Below, piece by piece: positions 1 through 6,082 of a DNA stretch of 10,008 nucleotides. The notes under the pieces were generated by a model that searched no databases, was not told where the DNA came from, and worked only from the letters and a program-made list of their open reading frames with translations. Source of the stretch: an uncultured Prevotella sp. Its GTDB lineage: Bacteria > Bacteroidota > Bacteroidia > Bacteroidales > Bacteroidaceae. Within the stretch, counting starts at the first letter, position 1, and each line of letters opens with the position of its first letter. The DNA lies in the NCBI GenBank assembly GCA_900772835.1, contig CAAGSA010000091.1, positions 1 through 10,008 of the forward strand, in the 5' to 3' direction. Both the position numbers and the translations under genes were made by a program.

Positions 1-97
1 AATAGGAACCGCCGTATGCGGAACCGCATGTACGGTGGTGTGAGAGGTCGGAAAACGAAAGTAGGAAGAAAACTGCTTCGTTTTCCTCCTACTCGAT
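1..97 (+). mobile_element. 3' end of a group II intron (domains V and VI)
   Basis: Positions 8-39 fold as group II intron domain V: lower stem 8-16 with 31-39, upper stem 17-20 with 25-28, tetraloop 21-24 and the characteristic two-base 3'-side bulge at 29-30. The catalytic triad position reads CGC (10-12), the form known in IIC-type introns such as that of Oceanobacillus; the usual alternative is AGC. Positions 42-94 fold as domain VI: base pairs 42-44 with 92-94 and 45-47 with 88-90 leave A91 bulged as the branch-point adenosine, and a longer stem pairs 50-61 with 76-86. The intron probably ends at 97 (...CTCGAT, an AY end). Domains I-IV and any reverse transcriptase/maturase would lie left of position 1, so class and intactness cannot be judged. 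The fold is seen directly; the identity rests on established domain V/VI architecture. Confidence 0.88.
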
Positions 98-147
98 TCC
101 GTGCAACCCCCGATTCCGCCCGTGCGGCAGGACGAAAACCGCAAATA

Positions 148-214
148 CCCCGTTTGTGCCCCACAAAAGCCCCGTTCATGTCTCGCAAACGGCACGTTTA
201 TGCCCGGGAAACGG
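148..214. repeat. Three degenerate ~22-nt repeat units
   Basis: Units start at 148, 170 and 193 (22, 23 and 22 nt). Each follows the pattern C-CGTT-Y-RTG-YC ... AAA-SG, and the later two end in AAACGG. Unit 3 is itself palindromic: CGTTT at 195-199 pairs with AAACG at 209-213. The similarity is visible by eye but imperfect, so a chance arrangement is possible. No function is claimed. Confidence 0.35.
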
Positions 215-219
215 CATGG

Positions 220-254
220 TTGCCGGCAGCAGTGATATTTCCGCCTGCCGGCAA
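220..254. repeat. GC-rich inverted repeat (10-bp perfect stem)
   Basis: TTGCCGGCAG at 220-229 is the exact reverse complement of 245-254, with a 15-nt loop. Neither strand has a T-run after the stem, so it is not a standard intrinsic terminator. It lies about 65 nt upstream of the symporter promoter. It could be a protein-binding palindrome or RNA structure from transcription entering from the left. Confidence 0.5.
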
Positions 255-319
255 GCGGCATACCACCGCCACCCGAAAAGCAGGAGAGCCACAAAAAAAG
301 AATAATTTTCCGTGATATA

Positions 320-351
320 CTTGCGGCTTTATCCGCAAAACACTAATTTTG
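320..351 (+). promoter_or_regulatory. Bacteroidota-type promoter for the symporter gene
   Basis: TAATTTTG at 344-351 matches the -7 box TAnnTTTG used by the primary sigma factor of Bacteroidota. CTTG at 320-323 sits 20 nt upstream, close to the expected -33 element TTTG. Transcription would start near 358, leaving a leader of about 55 nt before the ATG at 413. A 6-bp inverted repeat (321-326 with 333-338) lies in the spacer overlapping the -33 element. It could serve as an operator; that part is inference. Confidence 0.6.
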
Positions 352-412
352 TACTCGTATGCCCCTGTGGGCGGCACTGCAGCAGATAACCTAAAAAAAA
401 CTTGATGATAAT

Positions 413-1639
413 ATGAAGAAAAACAGTAAACAGACAAAGCAACTCGTATTGTGGTGCGGAGCGCTCGTGCTCGGCGCACTGCTCGGAACGCTCGGCATGG
501 GATGGCTCGACGGGCTGATGAACTTCGTCGCCACCGTATACACGCGGCTCTTCCAGCTGCTTGCCGTGCCGACGATAGCCCTCGCCGTGGTGACAACGCT
601 CGCAGCGCTGGGCACACAAGCCGACACAGGCAGGATTTTCCGCCACGCGCTGACCTACACGCTGCTCACCACCTTCGCCGCAGCAGCCGTGGGGCTGCTG
701 CTCTACAATATCGTGGAGCCGGGCAACCTGCCGGCGGCAATGGTGCAGGGCGGCACACAGGAGCTGCCGCAGAACCTGGAGCAGACCTCATACTACGACC
801 ACATACTGGGCGTGATACCGAACAACATAGTGAAGCCCTTTTCCGAAGGCAACGTGCTCTCTATCCTCATGCTCGCGGCAACAGCCGGAATAGCCCTCGC
901 CAAGATGCCGCAGAGCGACAGGAAGGAAACAGTGGTGAAGGGGCTGCTCGGGCTGCAGGACCTGCTCTTCATGCTCATACGCGGACTCATCTGGGCGCTG
1001 CCGCTGGGCATCGTGGCGTTCGCCGCACAGCTCTCGGCGCAGTTCTCAGCAGGCATCGTGATGGAATCGCTCGGAAAATACGTGGCAGTGATACTGGGCG
1101 GAAATATGATACAGTTCTTCATCGTGCTGCCACTCTTCCTCCTGGCGAGGGGCATAAACCCGCTGCGCACGCTGGGCAGAATGATGCCGGCAGTGATGAT
1201 GGCACTCTTCACCAAGAGCTCCGCCGCCACGCTGCCCGTCACTATGCAGAGCGCCGAAGAGCGTATGGGCGTGAGCAAGAACGTGTCGCGCTTCGTGCTG
1301 CCGATATGCACCACCATAAACATGAACGGATGCGCCGCCTTCATCCTCGTCACATCGCTCTTCCTCATGCAGAACGGCGGAATTGAGCTGTCGCTCACCA
1401 CGATGATAATGTGGCTCTTCATAGCCGTGTTCTCCGCCGTGGGCAACGCCGGAGTGCCTATGGGCTGCTATTTCCTCACGCTCTCCCTCATGTCGGGCAT
1501 AAACGCCCCCATCGGCATCATGGGTATCATACTGCCTATCTACACCATCATCGACATGATAGAGACGGCAGAGAACGTGTGGTCGGACTCCTGCGTATGC
1601 GCCATGGTGAACAAGGACATGGCAAGGCAGAACAGCTGA
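413..1639 (+). CDS. Dicarboxylate/amino acid:cation symporter (DAACS family)
   Basis: The 408-residue product is an inner-membrane secondary transporter of the GltPh/GltP/DctA fold, which uses sodium or proton gradients to import acidic amino acids, dicarboxylates or relatives. Family landmarks are in order: re-entrant hairpin HP1 KSSAATLP (268-275), the TM7 motif NMNGCA (303-308), HP2 GNAGVPMG (344-351), and the TM8 segment from D381 through N388 to D392. Length is near the lower end for the family. Two key positions differ from GltPh. The TM8 substrate arginine (R397) aligns with E384, and D312 of the NMDGT sodium motif is N305. The substrate may therefore not be glutamate, aspartate or a C4-dicarboxylate. 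The ATG at 413 is chosen because it gives a short basic N-terminus directly before TM1 and follows an A-rich leader. It has its own promoter at 320-351 and appears monocistronic. Confidence 0.9.
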   Translation: MKKNSKQTKQLVLWCGALVLGALLGTLGMGWLDGLMNFVATVYTRLFQLLAVPTIALAVVTTLAALGTQADTGRIFRHALTYTLLTTFAAAAVGLLLYNIVEPGNLPAAMVQGGTQELPQNLEQTSYYDHILGVIPNNIVKPFSEGNVLSILMLAATAGIALAKMPQSDRKETVVKGLLGLQDLLFMLIRGLIWALPLGIVAFAAQLSAQFSAGIVMESLGKYVAVILGGNMIQFFIVLPLFLLARGINPLRTLGRMMPAVMMALFTKSSAATLPVTMQSAEERMGVSKNVSRFVLPICTTINMNGCAAFILVTSLFLMQNGGIELSLTTMIMWLFIAVFSAVGNAGVPMGCYFLTLSLMSGINAPIGIMGIILPIYTIIDMIETAENVWSDSCVCAMVNKDMARQNS

Positions 1640-1645
1640 CGGCAG

Positions 1646-1676
1646 AAAAAAAACGCCGCCGGATGGCGGAATCCGG
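1646..1676 (-). terminator. Hairpin with T8 run, terminator-like on the minus strand
   Basis: CCGCC at 1656-1660 pairs with GGCGG at 1665-1669 around a GGAT loop; an alternative stem pairs 1659-1664 with 1671-1676. Read on the minus strand the stem is followed two bases later by eight T's (complement of A1646-1653), the layout of an intrinsic terminator. On the plus strand, the direction of the flanking genes, no T-run follows. It lies 7 nt after the symporter stop codon. No minus-strand gene that it would terminate is evident. Confidence 0.45.
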
Positions 1677-1687
1677 ATAAAAACGAA

Positions 1688-1695
1688 TAACTTTG
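1688..1695 (+). promoter_or_regulatory. Candidate -7 box for the DUF486-ttcA-peptidase operon
   Basis: TAACTTTG matches the Bacteroidota -7 consensus TAnnTTTG and would start transcription near 1702, about 23 nt before the ATG at 1725. No TTTG is visible at the -33 position, so the call rests on the -7 box and its placement. Confidence 0.5.
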
Positions 1696-1724
1696 CCGGC
1701 GGAAAAAGAATACGGAGAAAAAGT

Positions 1725-2090
1725 ATGAACGCATTTTACACAGTGATGCTGCTCATAGCGAGCAACATATTCATGACACTTGCCTGGTACGGGCATCTGA
1801 AACTGCAGCAGACGGGCACCTCGTCCCACTGGCCGCTCATGGGAGTGATAGCATTCTCGTGGATGATAGCATTCTTCGAATACTGCTGCCAGGTGCCGGC
1901 AAACAGGATAGGCTTCGAGGGCAACGGAGGTCCCTTCACGCTCGTACAGCTCAAGGTGATACAGGAGTGCGTGAGCCTCGTGGTGTTCACCGTCATCATC
2001 AACATGATGTTCACAGGACAGGGGCTGCACTGGAACCACTACCTCGCCTTCCTGATGCTCACGGGCGCCGTATACCTGGTGTTCATCTGA
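1725..2090 (+). CDS. DMT family / DUF486 small membrane protein
   Basis: The 121-residue product matches the DUF486 (COG3169) family of small four-helix membrane proteins, distantly grouped with drug/metabolite transporters; the substrate is unknown. Hydrophobic helices lie at about 4-23, 35-53, 74-97 and 105-121. Family signatures are the AWYGHLK segment after TM1 (20-26), the EYCCQVPANRIG segment after TM2 (52-63) and QLKVIQE (75-81). The length is typical, so the protein is complete. The start follows a TAACTTTG -7 box by 29 nt. It is the first gene of a likely operon, with 45 nt to ttcA. Any role shared with tRNA thiolation is not evident from the sequence. Confidence 0.88.
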   Translation: MNAFYTVMLLIASNIFMTLAWYGHLKLQQTGTSSHWPLMGVIAFSWMIAFFEYCCQVPANRIGFEGNGGPFTLVQLKVIQECVSLVVFTVIINMMFTGQGLHWNHYLAFLMLTGAVYLVFI

Positions 2091-2135
2091 GCGCCGCAGG
2101 CAGCTATAGCAACAACAACATAAACCGAAGGAACA

Positions 2136-2909
2136 ATGCCAAAACCAACCGAAGAGCAAAAGCTCGAAGCAAGGCTCGCAAGGCGATTCCGCAAGGCAGT
2201 GAGAGAGTTCGGGCTGCTCGACGACGGCGACAACATACTCGTCGGGCTGTCTGGCGGAAAGGATTCGCTCTTCCTCGTGGAGATGCTGGGCAGACAGATG
2301 CGCATAAGCAAGCCGCAGATAAAGGTACACGCCATACACATACGTATGGAGAACATAAAATACGAGAGCGACACGGCATATCTCGAAGACTTCTGCCGCA
2401 GGTGCGGAGTGGAGCTGCACGTGGTGGAGACGCGCTTCGACATGACTACCGACAACCGCAAGTCGCCCTGCTTCCTCTGCTCCTGGAACCGCCGCAAGCA
2501 GCTCTTCACGATGGCGCAGGAGCTGGGATGCAACAAGGTGGCGCTGGGCCACCACCAGGACGACATCATACACACGGCGCTGATGAACCTTACCTTTCAG
2601 GGCCATTTCTCCACCATGCCCGCCAGGCTCAGGATGAGGAAGATGCCGATAACCATCATACGCCCCCTCTGCATGGAAGAAGAAGCGGACATCAGAAGCT
2701 ATGCCGTGCAGCGCGGCTACGAGAAGCAGAAGAAGCTCTGCCCCTACGAGAACGGTTCGCACCGCACATCCATGGCGCGGCTCTTTGCCAGTCTGGAGGA
2801 GATGGCGCCCGAGGCGCGCTACTCGCTCTGGAACGCACTGAAGGCAGAGGGCAAGCTGGTGGAGGACGAAACGGCAGGCACCGGCGGCAGAGAAACGGAA
2901 ATCATATAA
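2136..2909 (+). CDS. ttcA: tRNA 2-thiocytidine biosynthesis protein, TtcA family
   Basis: The 257-residue cytoplasmic enzyme belongs to the PP-loop ATPase superfamily. TtcA adenylates C32 of certain tRNAs and replaces the 2-oxygen with sulfur, using a [4Fe-4S] cluster. The PP-loop SGGKDS is at 39-44. Cluster ligands equivalent to E. coli C122, C125 and C222 appear as C112 and C115 (PCFLC) and C202 (LCPYE). The GHHQDD motif is at 138-143. An extra CxxC pair (C87, C90) lies between the PP-loop and the cluster cysteines. It is shorter than E. coli TtcA (311 residues), mainly through reduced terminal extensions. An AAGGA at 2128-2132 just upstream of the ATG supports the start. It sits between the DUF486 gene (45 nt) and the peptidase gene (6 nt). 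Many Bacteroidota homologues are called only TtcA-family, so the exact tRNA target is not proven. Confidence 0.88.
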   Translation: MPKPTEEQKLEARLARRFRKAVREFGLLDDGDNILVGLSGGKDSLFLVEMLGRQMRISKPQIKVHAIHIRMENIKYESDTAYLEDFCRRCGVELHVVETRFDMTTDNRKSPCFLCSWNRRKQLFTMAQELGCNKVALGHHQDDIIHTALMNLTFQGHFSTMPARLRMRKMPITIIRPLCMEEEADIRSYAVQRGYEKQKKLCPYENGSHRTSMARLFASLEEMAPEARYSLWNALKAEGKLVEDETAGTGGRETEII

Positions 2910-2915
2910 TATATA

Positions 2916-3953
2916 ATGTATATGCAGAAGACAAGAATCATGGTAGCACTGCTTTTCGCCGCCGCACTGCTCGCCGGATGCAGCGAAAAGAAGATACACA
3001 AGCCGCAGGCATTTACCGACGAGGTGAGGCTCAGCTATACCCCAGTGAAGAACCAGGGCAGGAGCAGCCTGTGCTGGGCATATGCCATGCTCGCGACGAT
3101 AGAGACAGAGCATATCATGAGGGGAGATTCGGTGAACCTCTCGGCGGCATACGTGGCGCGGCAGTTCATGGCGGAGCAGACCGACAGGTGCTATCTGAGC
3201 CGCGGCACGAAGGCAATACGCACACGCGGCATGATGCCGCAGCTGGTGAGGCTGATACAGACCTACGGGCTGATGCCATACGACTCGTACAACACAGACC
3301 AGAATATTAACGTGGCGCAGCGCAAGCTCAGCAACCTCGCGCAGAACGAGGCGGCAAGAGGAGCCGGCATTGCCGACATGAGGATGAAGGTGAAGGCAAT
3401 GCTCGACAACACGGTGAACCCACTACCCAAGAACGTGTATATGTTCAGCATGGAATACACACCCGTGGAATTCGCGCACAGCGTGTGCATGCCCGATGAA
3501 TACATGGCGTTCACGAGCTTCAGCCACGCACCCTTCGGCAAGAAGACCGTGCTCGCCGTACCCGACAACTACGACCGCTACGAATTCATGAACATACCCA
3601 TCGAGGAGCTGATGAACATGATAGAACGCTCCGTGCGCTCGGGGCACCCCGTGTGCTGGGAGGGCGACACGAGCGAAACGGGATTCTCGTTCGAGCGCGG
3701 AGTGGCAGACGTGAGAGAAGTGGAGCGGCTGTGCACGCAGGAGCTGCGCCAGAAGCACTTCGACACCTTCCGCACCACCGACGACCACTGCATGGCAATC
3801 ATAGGAATAGCCCACGACAGGCACGGCAGGAAATACTTCATCTGCAAGAACTCGTGGGGCACAAAGAACCCGTACGGCGGACTGATGTATCTATCGTTCG
3901 ACTACGTGAGACTCAAGACAATAGCGGTGATGGTGAACAGCATCATCTTCTGA
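2916..3953 (+). CDS. Lipoprotein C1-family (papain-like) cysteine peptidase
   Basis: The 345-residue product starts with a lipoprotein signal ending in lipobox LAGC (19-22), so mature C22 would be lipidated and the enzyme held on an envelope membrane facing the periplasm or outside. The catalytic set of clan CA family C1 is complete: Q47 (oxyanion hole, KNQG), C53 (LCWAY), H281 (DHCMAI) and N302 in KNSWG (301-305). The long insertion between C53 and H281 and the H-C-M sequence resemble bleomycin hydrolase/aminopeptidase C (C1B) more than simple papains. No propeptide of papain type is evident between C22 and the catalytic domain. No obvious surface-export signal follows C22 (SEKK). The start at 2916 is 6 nt after ttcA; Met3 (2922) is an equally workable alternative. 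Substrate and partner are unknown. Confidence 0.87.
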   Translation: MYMQKTRIMVALLFAAALLAGCSEKKIHKPQAFTDEVRLSYTPVKNQGRSSLCWAYAMLATIETEHIMRGDSVNLSAAYVARQFMAEQTDRCYLSRGTKAIRTRGMMPQLVRLIQTYGLMPYDSYNTDQNINVAQRKLSNLAQNEAARGAGIADMRMKVKAMLDNTVNPLPKNVYMFSMEYTPVEFAHSVCMPDEYMAFTSFSHAPFGKKTVLAVPDNYDRYEFMNIPIEELMNMIERSVRSGHPVCWEGDTSETGFSFERGVADVREVERLCTQELRQKHFDTFRTTDDHCMAIIGIAHDRHGRKYFICKNSWGTKNPYGGLMYLSFDYVRLKTIAVMVNSIIF

Positions 3954-3956
3954 CAA

Positions 3957-4000
3957 AACGAACAAGGCTCATCCGGGATTGCGGATGAGCCTTGTTCGTT
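3957..4000. terminator. Bidirectional terminator between convergent genes
   Basis: Positions 3957-3975 are the exact reverse complement of 3982-4000, giving a 19-bp stem with a 6-nt loop (GGATTG). It begins 3 nt after the peptidase stop codon and lies 43 nt beyond the OPT transporter stop codon. On the minus strand the stem ends in GTT and runs into a TTTT tract, a plausible intrinsic terminator for the OPT gene. On the plus strand the stem ends in CGTT and then becomes A-rich, so termination there would depend mainly on the long stem. Confidence 0.8.
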
Positions 4001-4043
4001 AATAAAGGATTCTGTATCATAGTGCGCACAGGGCGCAAAATTG

Positions 4044-6026
4044 CTATTTCTTCACCTTTGTGGCCTGGATGAAATAGAGGACGAGCAGGATGTAGGCACC
4101 CAGGGCGGCAAACTGCGACATAGGGTTGGCCCACCATTCCGTATAGTCGAACTGCACGCCGCAGAAGCGCAGCAACGCACTCACTACGCCCATCAGCGCG
4201 CCGCCGGCGATGAATCCGCTGGCGATGAGGGTGCCCTTCTCGCCGCGCGCCTTGTTCGTTTCAGCGTTCTTCGAGCGCGAAGTGACGAACCAGTTGATGA
4301 ATCCGCCCACAAGTAGCGGAGTGTTCAGCTCGATAGGGATGAACATGCCGAGAGCGAATGGCAGGGCAGGCACCTTGCACACCGTGAGCACGATGGCGAT
4401 GAGAGCACCGATGGCGTAGAGCAGCCAGGGAGCACCCACACCGTTCATCAGAGGGTCGATAACCGCAGCCATGGCATTGGCCTGGGGAGCGGCAAGCTGA
4501 CCGCTGGCAAAGCCGTAGGTCTGGTTCAGCAGAAGCATCACACCGCCCACAGTGGCTGCAGACACCAGCGTGCCGAGGAACTTCCAGGTTTCCTGCTTCT
4601 TGGGAGTGGTGCCAAGCCAGTAGCCAATCTTGAGGTCGGTGATGAAACCGCCCGCCATCGACAGAGCCGTACACACCACGCCGCCCATAATGAGCGCAGC
4701 CACCATACCGCCGGTGCCCTTCAGACCCACGGCAACGAGAACCACCGACGCGAGGATGAGCGTCATGAGCGTCATGCCTGACACGGGGTTGGAACCCACG
4801 ATGGCAATGGCGTTGGCGGCAACAGTGGTGAAGAGGAACGCGATGACAGCCACAAGCAGTATGCCCACCACGGCGAAGAGCAGGTTGCCCTCCATCACGC
4901 CGAACCAGAAGAAGAGGAACGTGACGATGAGCGTCACGATAGAGCCCACGGCGATAATCTTGAACGAAATGTCGCGCTGTGTGCGCTGTGTGGCTCCGGC
5001 AGCCTTGGAACTGCCCTTCATCTCGCTTGCGGCGAGCGACACGGCGCTACGGATGATGCCCCACGACTTGATGATGCCGATGATGCCCGCCATGGCGATG
5101 CCGCCGATGCCGATGCTCTTGCCGTAGTTCTTGAATATCTCCTCAGCCGACATGGCGCCCACGGTCTGCGTCAGCTCCGGATTCCAGAGGTTCAGCACCT
5201 GGTCGTGGAATATCAGCGACATGCCCGGCACGATGAGCCACCATACCGCGAACGAGCCGAGGCAGATGATGAAGGCATACTTCAGGCCGATGATGTAGCC
5301 GAGACCGAACACGGCGGCACCGGTGTTCACCTTGAACAGGAGCTTGGCCTTGTCGGCAAGCGTCTCGCCCAGACCGACGACACGCGTGGTAAAGTTCTCG
5401 TTCCACCATCCGAAGGTGGCGACGATGAAGTCGTAGAGACCGCCCACGAGACCGGCAATGAGCAGGGGCTTGGCCTGTGCGCCGCCCTTCTCGCCGCTCA
5501 CGAGCACCTGAGTGGTGGCAGTGGCCTCGGGGAAAGGATACTTGCCGTGCATGTCCTTCACGAAGTACTTGCGGAACGGAATCATGAACAGGATGCCCAG
5601 GATACCGCCAAGCAGCGACGAAAGGAACACCTTGAAGAACGACACGCTCATCTCAGGATACTTGGCCTGGAGGATGTAGATGGCAGGCAGAGTGAATATC
5701 GCGCCTGCCACGATGGTGCCGGAGCAGGCTCCGATGCTCTGGATGATTACGTTCTCGCCGAGCGCCTTGCTGCGCTTGGTGGCAGTGGACACGCCAACGG
5801 CGATGATGGCGATGGGGATTGCCGCCTCGAACACCTGGCCCACCTTAAGACCAAGATAGGCAGCGGCTGCTGAGAACAGCATAGCCATGACGATACCCCA
5901 TGTTACTGACCACAGGTTCACTTCGGGATAAGTCTTCTCCGGGCTCATTATAGGCTCGTAGTTCTCTCCCTCTTTCAGTTCCCTGAACGCGTTGTCGGGA
6001 AGCTGCATGTTTTCGTTGTTTTCCAT
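4044..6026 (-). CDS. OPT family oligopeptide transporter
   Basis: The 660-residue product is a polytopic inner-membrane protein of the oligopeptide transporter (OPT) family, bacterial branch, which couples ion flow to uptake of small peptides or metal-peptide conjugates. Supporting segments, in order, are a hydrophilic N-terminus (1-38), the first helix with LGLKVGQ (58-64), ENVIIQSIGACSGTIVAGAI (91-110), the YPFPEATATTQVL signature (163-175), NPVSGMT (413-419) and a C-terminal helix ending in KVKK. Length is usual for the bacterial branch and about 14-16 membrane spans are apparent. The ATG at 6026 is preceded by an A-rich leader without a Shine-Dalgarno sequence, as usual in this phylum. 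It lies 56 nt downstream of sir2 with no TAnnTTTG box between, so co-transcription is likely. Family assignment is secure; the substrate is not determined. Confidence 0.92.
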   Translation of the reverse strand: MENNENMQLPDNAFRELKEGENYEPIMSPEKTYPEVNLWSVTWGIVMAMLFSAAAAYLGLKVGQVFEAAIPIAIIAVGVSTATKRSKALGENVIIQSIGACSGTIVAGAIFTLPAIYILQAKYPEMSVSFFKVFLSSLLGGILGILFMIPFRKYFVKDMHGKYPFPEATATTQVLVSGEKGGAQAKPLLIAGLVGGLYDFIVATFGWWNENFTTRVVGLGETLADKAKLLFKVNTGAAVFGLGYIIGLKYAFIICLGSFAVWWLIVPGMSLIFHDQVLNLWNPELTQTVGAMSAEEIFKNYGKSIGIGGIAMAGIIGIIKSWGIIRSAVSLAASEMKGSSKAAGATQRTQRDISFKIIAVGSIVTLIVTFLFFWFGVMEGNLLFAVVGILLVAVIAFLFTTVAANAIAIVGSNPVSGMTLMTLILASVVLVAVGLKGTGGMVAALIMGGVVCTALSMAGGFITDLKIGYWLGTTPKKQETWKFLGTLVSAATVGGVMLLLNQTYGFASGQLAAPQANAMAAVIDPLMNGVGAPWLLYAIGALIAIVLTVCKVPALPFALGMFIPIELNTPLLVGGFINWFVTSRSKNAETNKARGEKGTLIASGFIAGGALMGVVSALLRFCGVQFDYTEWWANPMSQFAALGAYILLVLYFIQATKVKK

Positions 6027-6082
6027 TATGATTTATGTTTTGTTAATAGTTTTCCGTCTTGAGGCGGATGGCAACCGTGCGG

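Larger units (their letters stand above)
98..412. other. Intergenic region between group II intron and symporter gene
   Basis: These 315 nt carry no convincing coding region on either strand. They are the 3' exon flank of the intron. They contain three degenerate units of about 22 nt (148-214), a GC-rich 10-bp hairpin (220-254) and the promoter of the downstream symporter (320-351). Open frames crossing the region have no recognisable protein features and run through the intron structure or into the symporter gene antisense. Confidence 0.6.

Noticed and set aside
148..214. CRISPR-like array
   Set aside because: Units are adjacent with no spacers, are poorly conserved, and no cas gene is in the window.
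16..315. Open frame of 99 codons on the plus strand
   Set aside because: It runs straight through group II intron domains V and VI and is arginine/proline-rich with no family features.
1548..3113. Long minus-strand open frame (521 codons)
   Set aside because: It is antisense to the DUF486, ttcA and peptidase genes, which have clear motifs; GC-rich DNA commonly produces such shadows. The protein is rich in His/Cys/Arg and looks non-natural.
1859..3310. Long plus-strand open frame (483 codons) in another frame
   Set aside because: It overlaps three recognisable genes out of frame and is extremely Arg/His-rich, typical of a frame shadow.
5205..5873. Plus-strand open frame of 222 codons within the OPT gene
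   Set aside because: It is the antisense shadow of conserved OPT transmembrane segments, with no domain features of its own.
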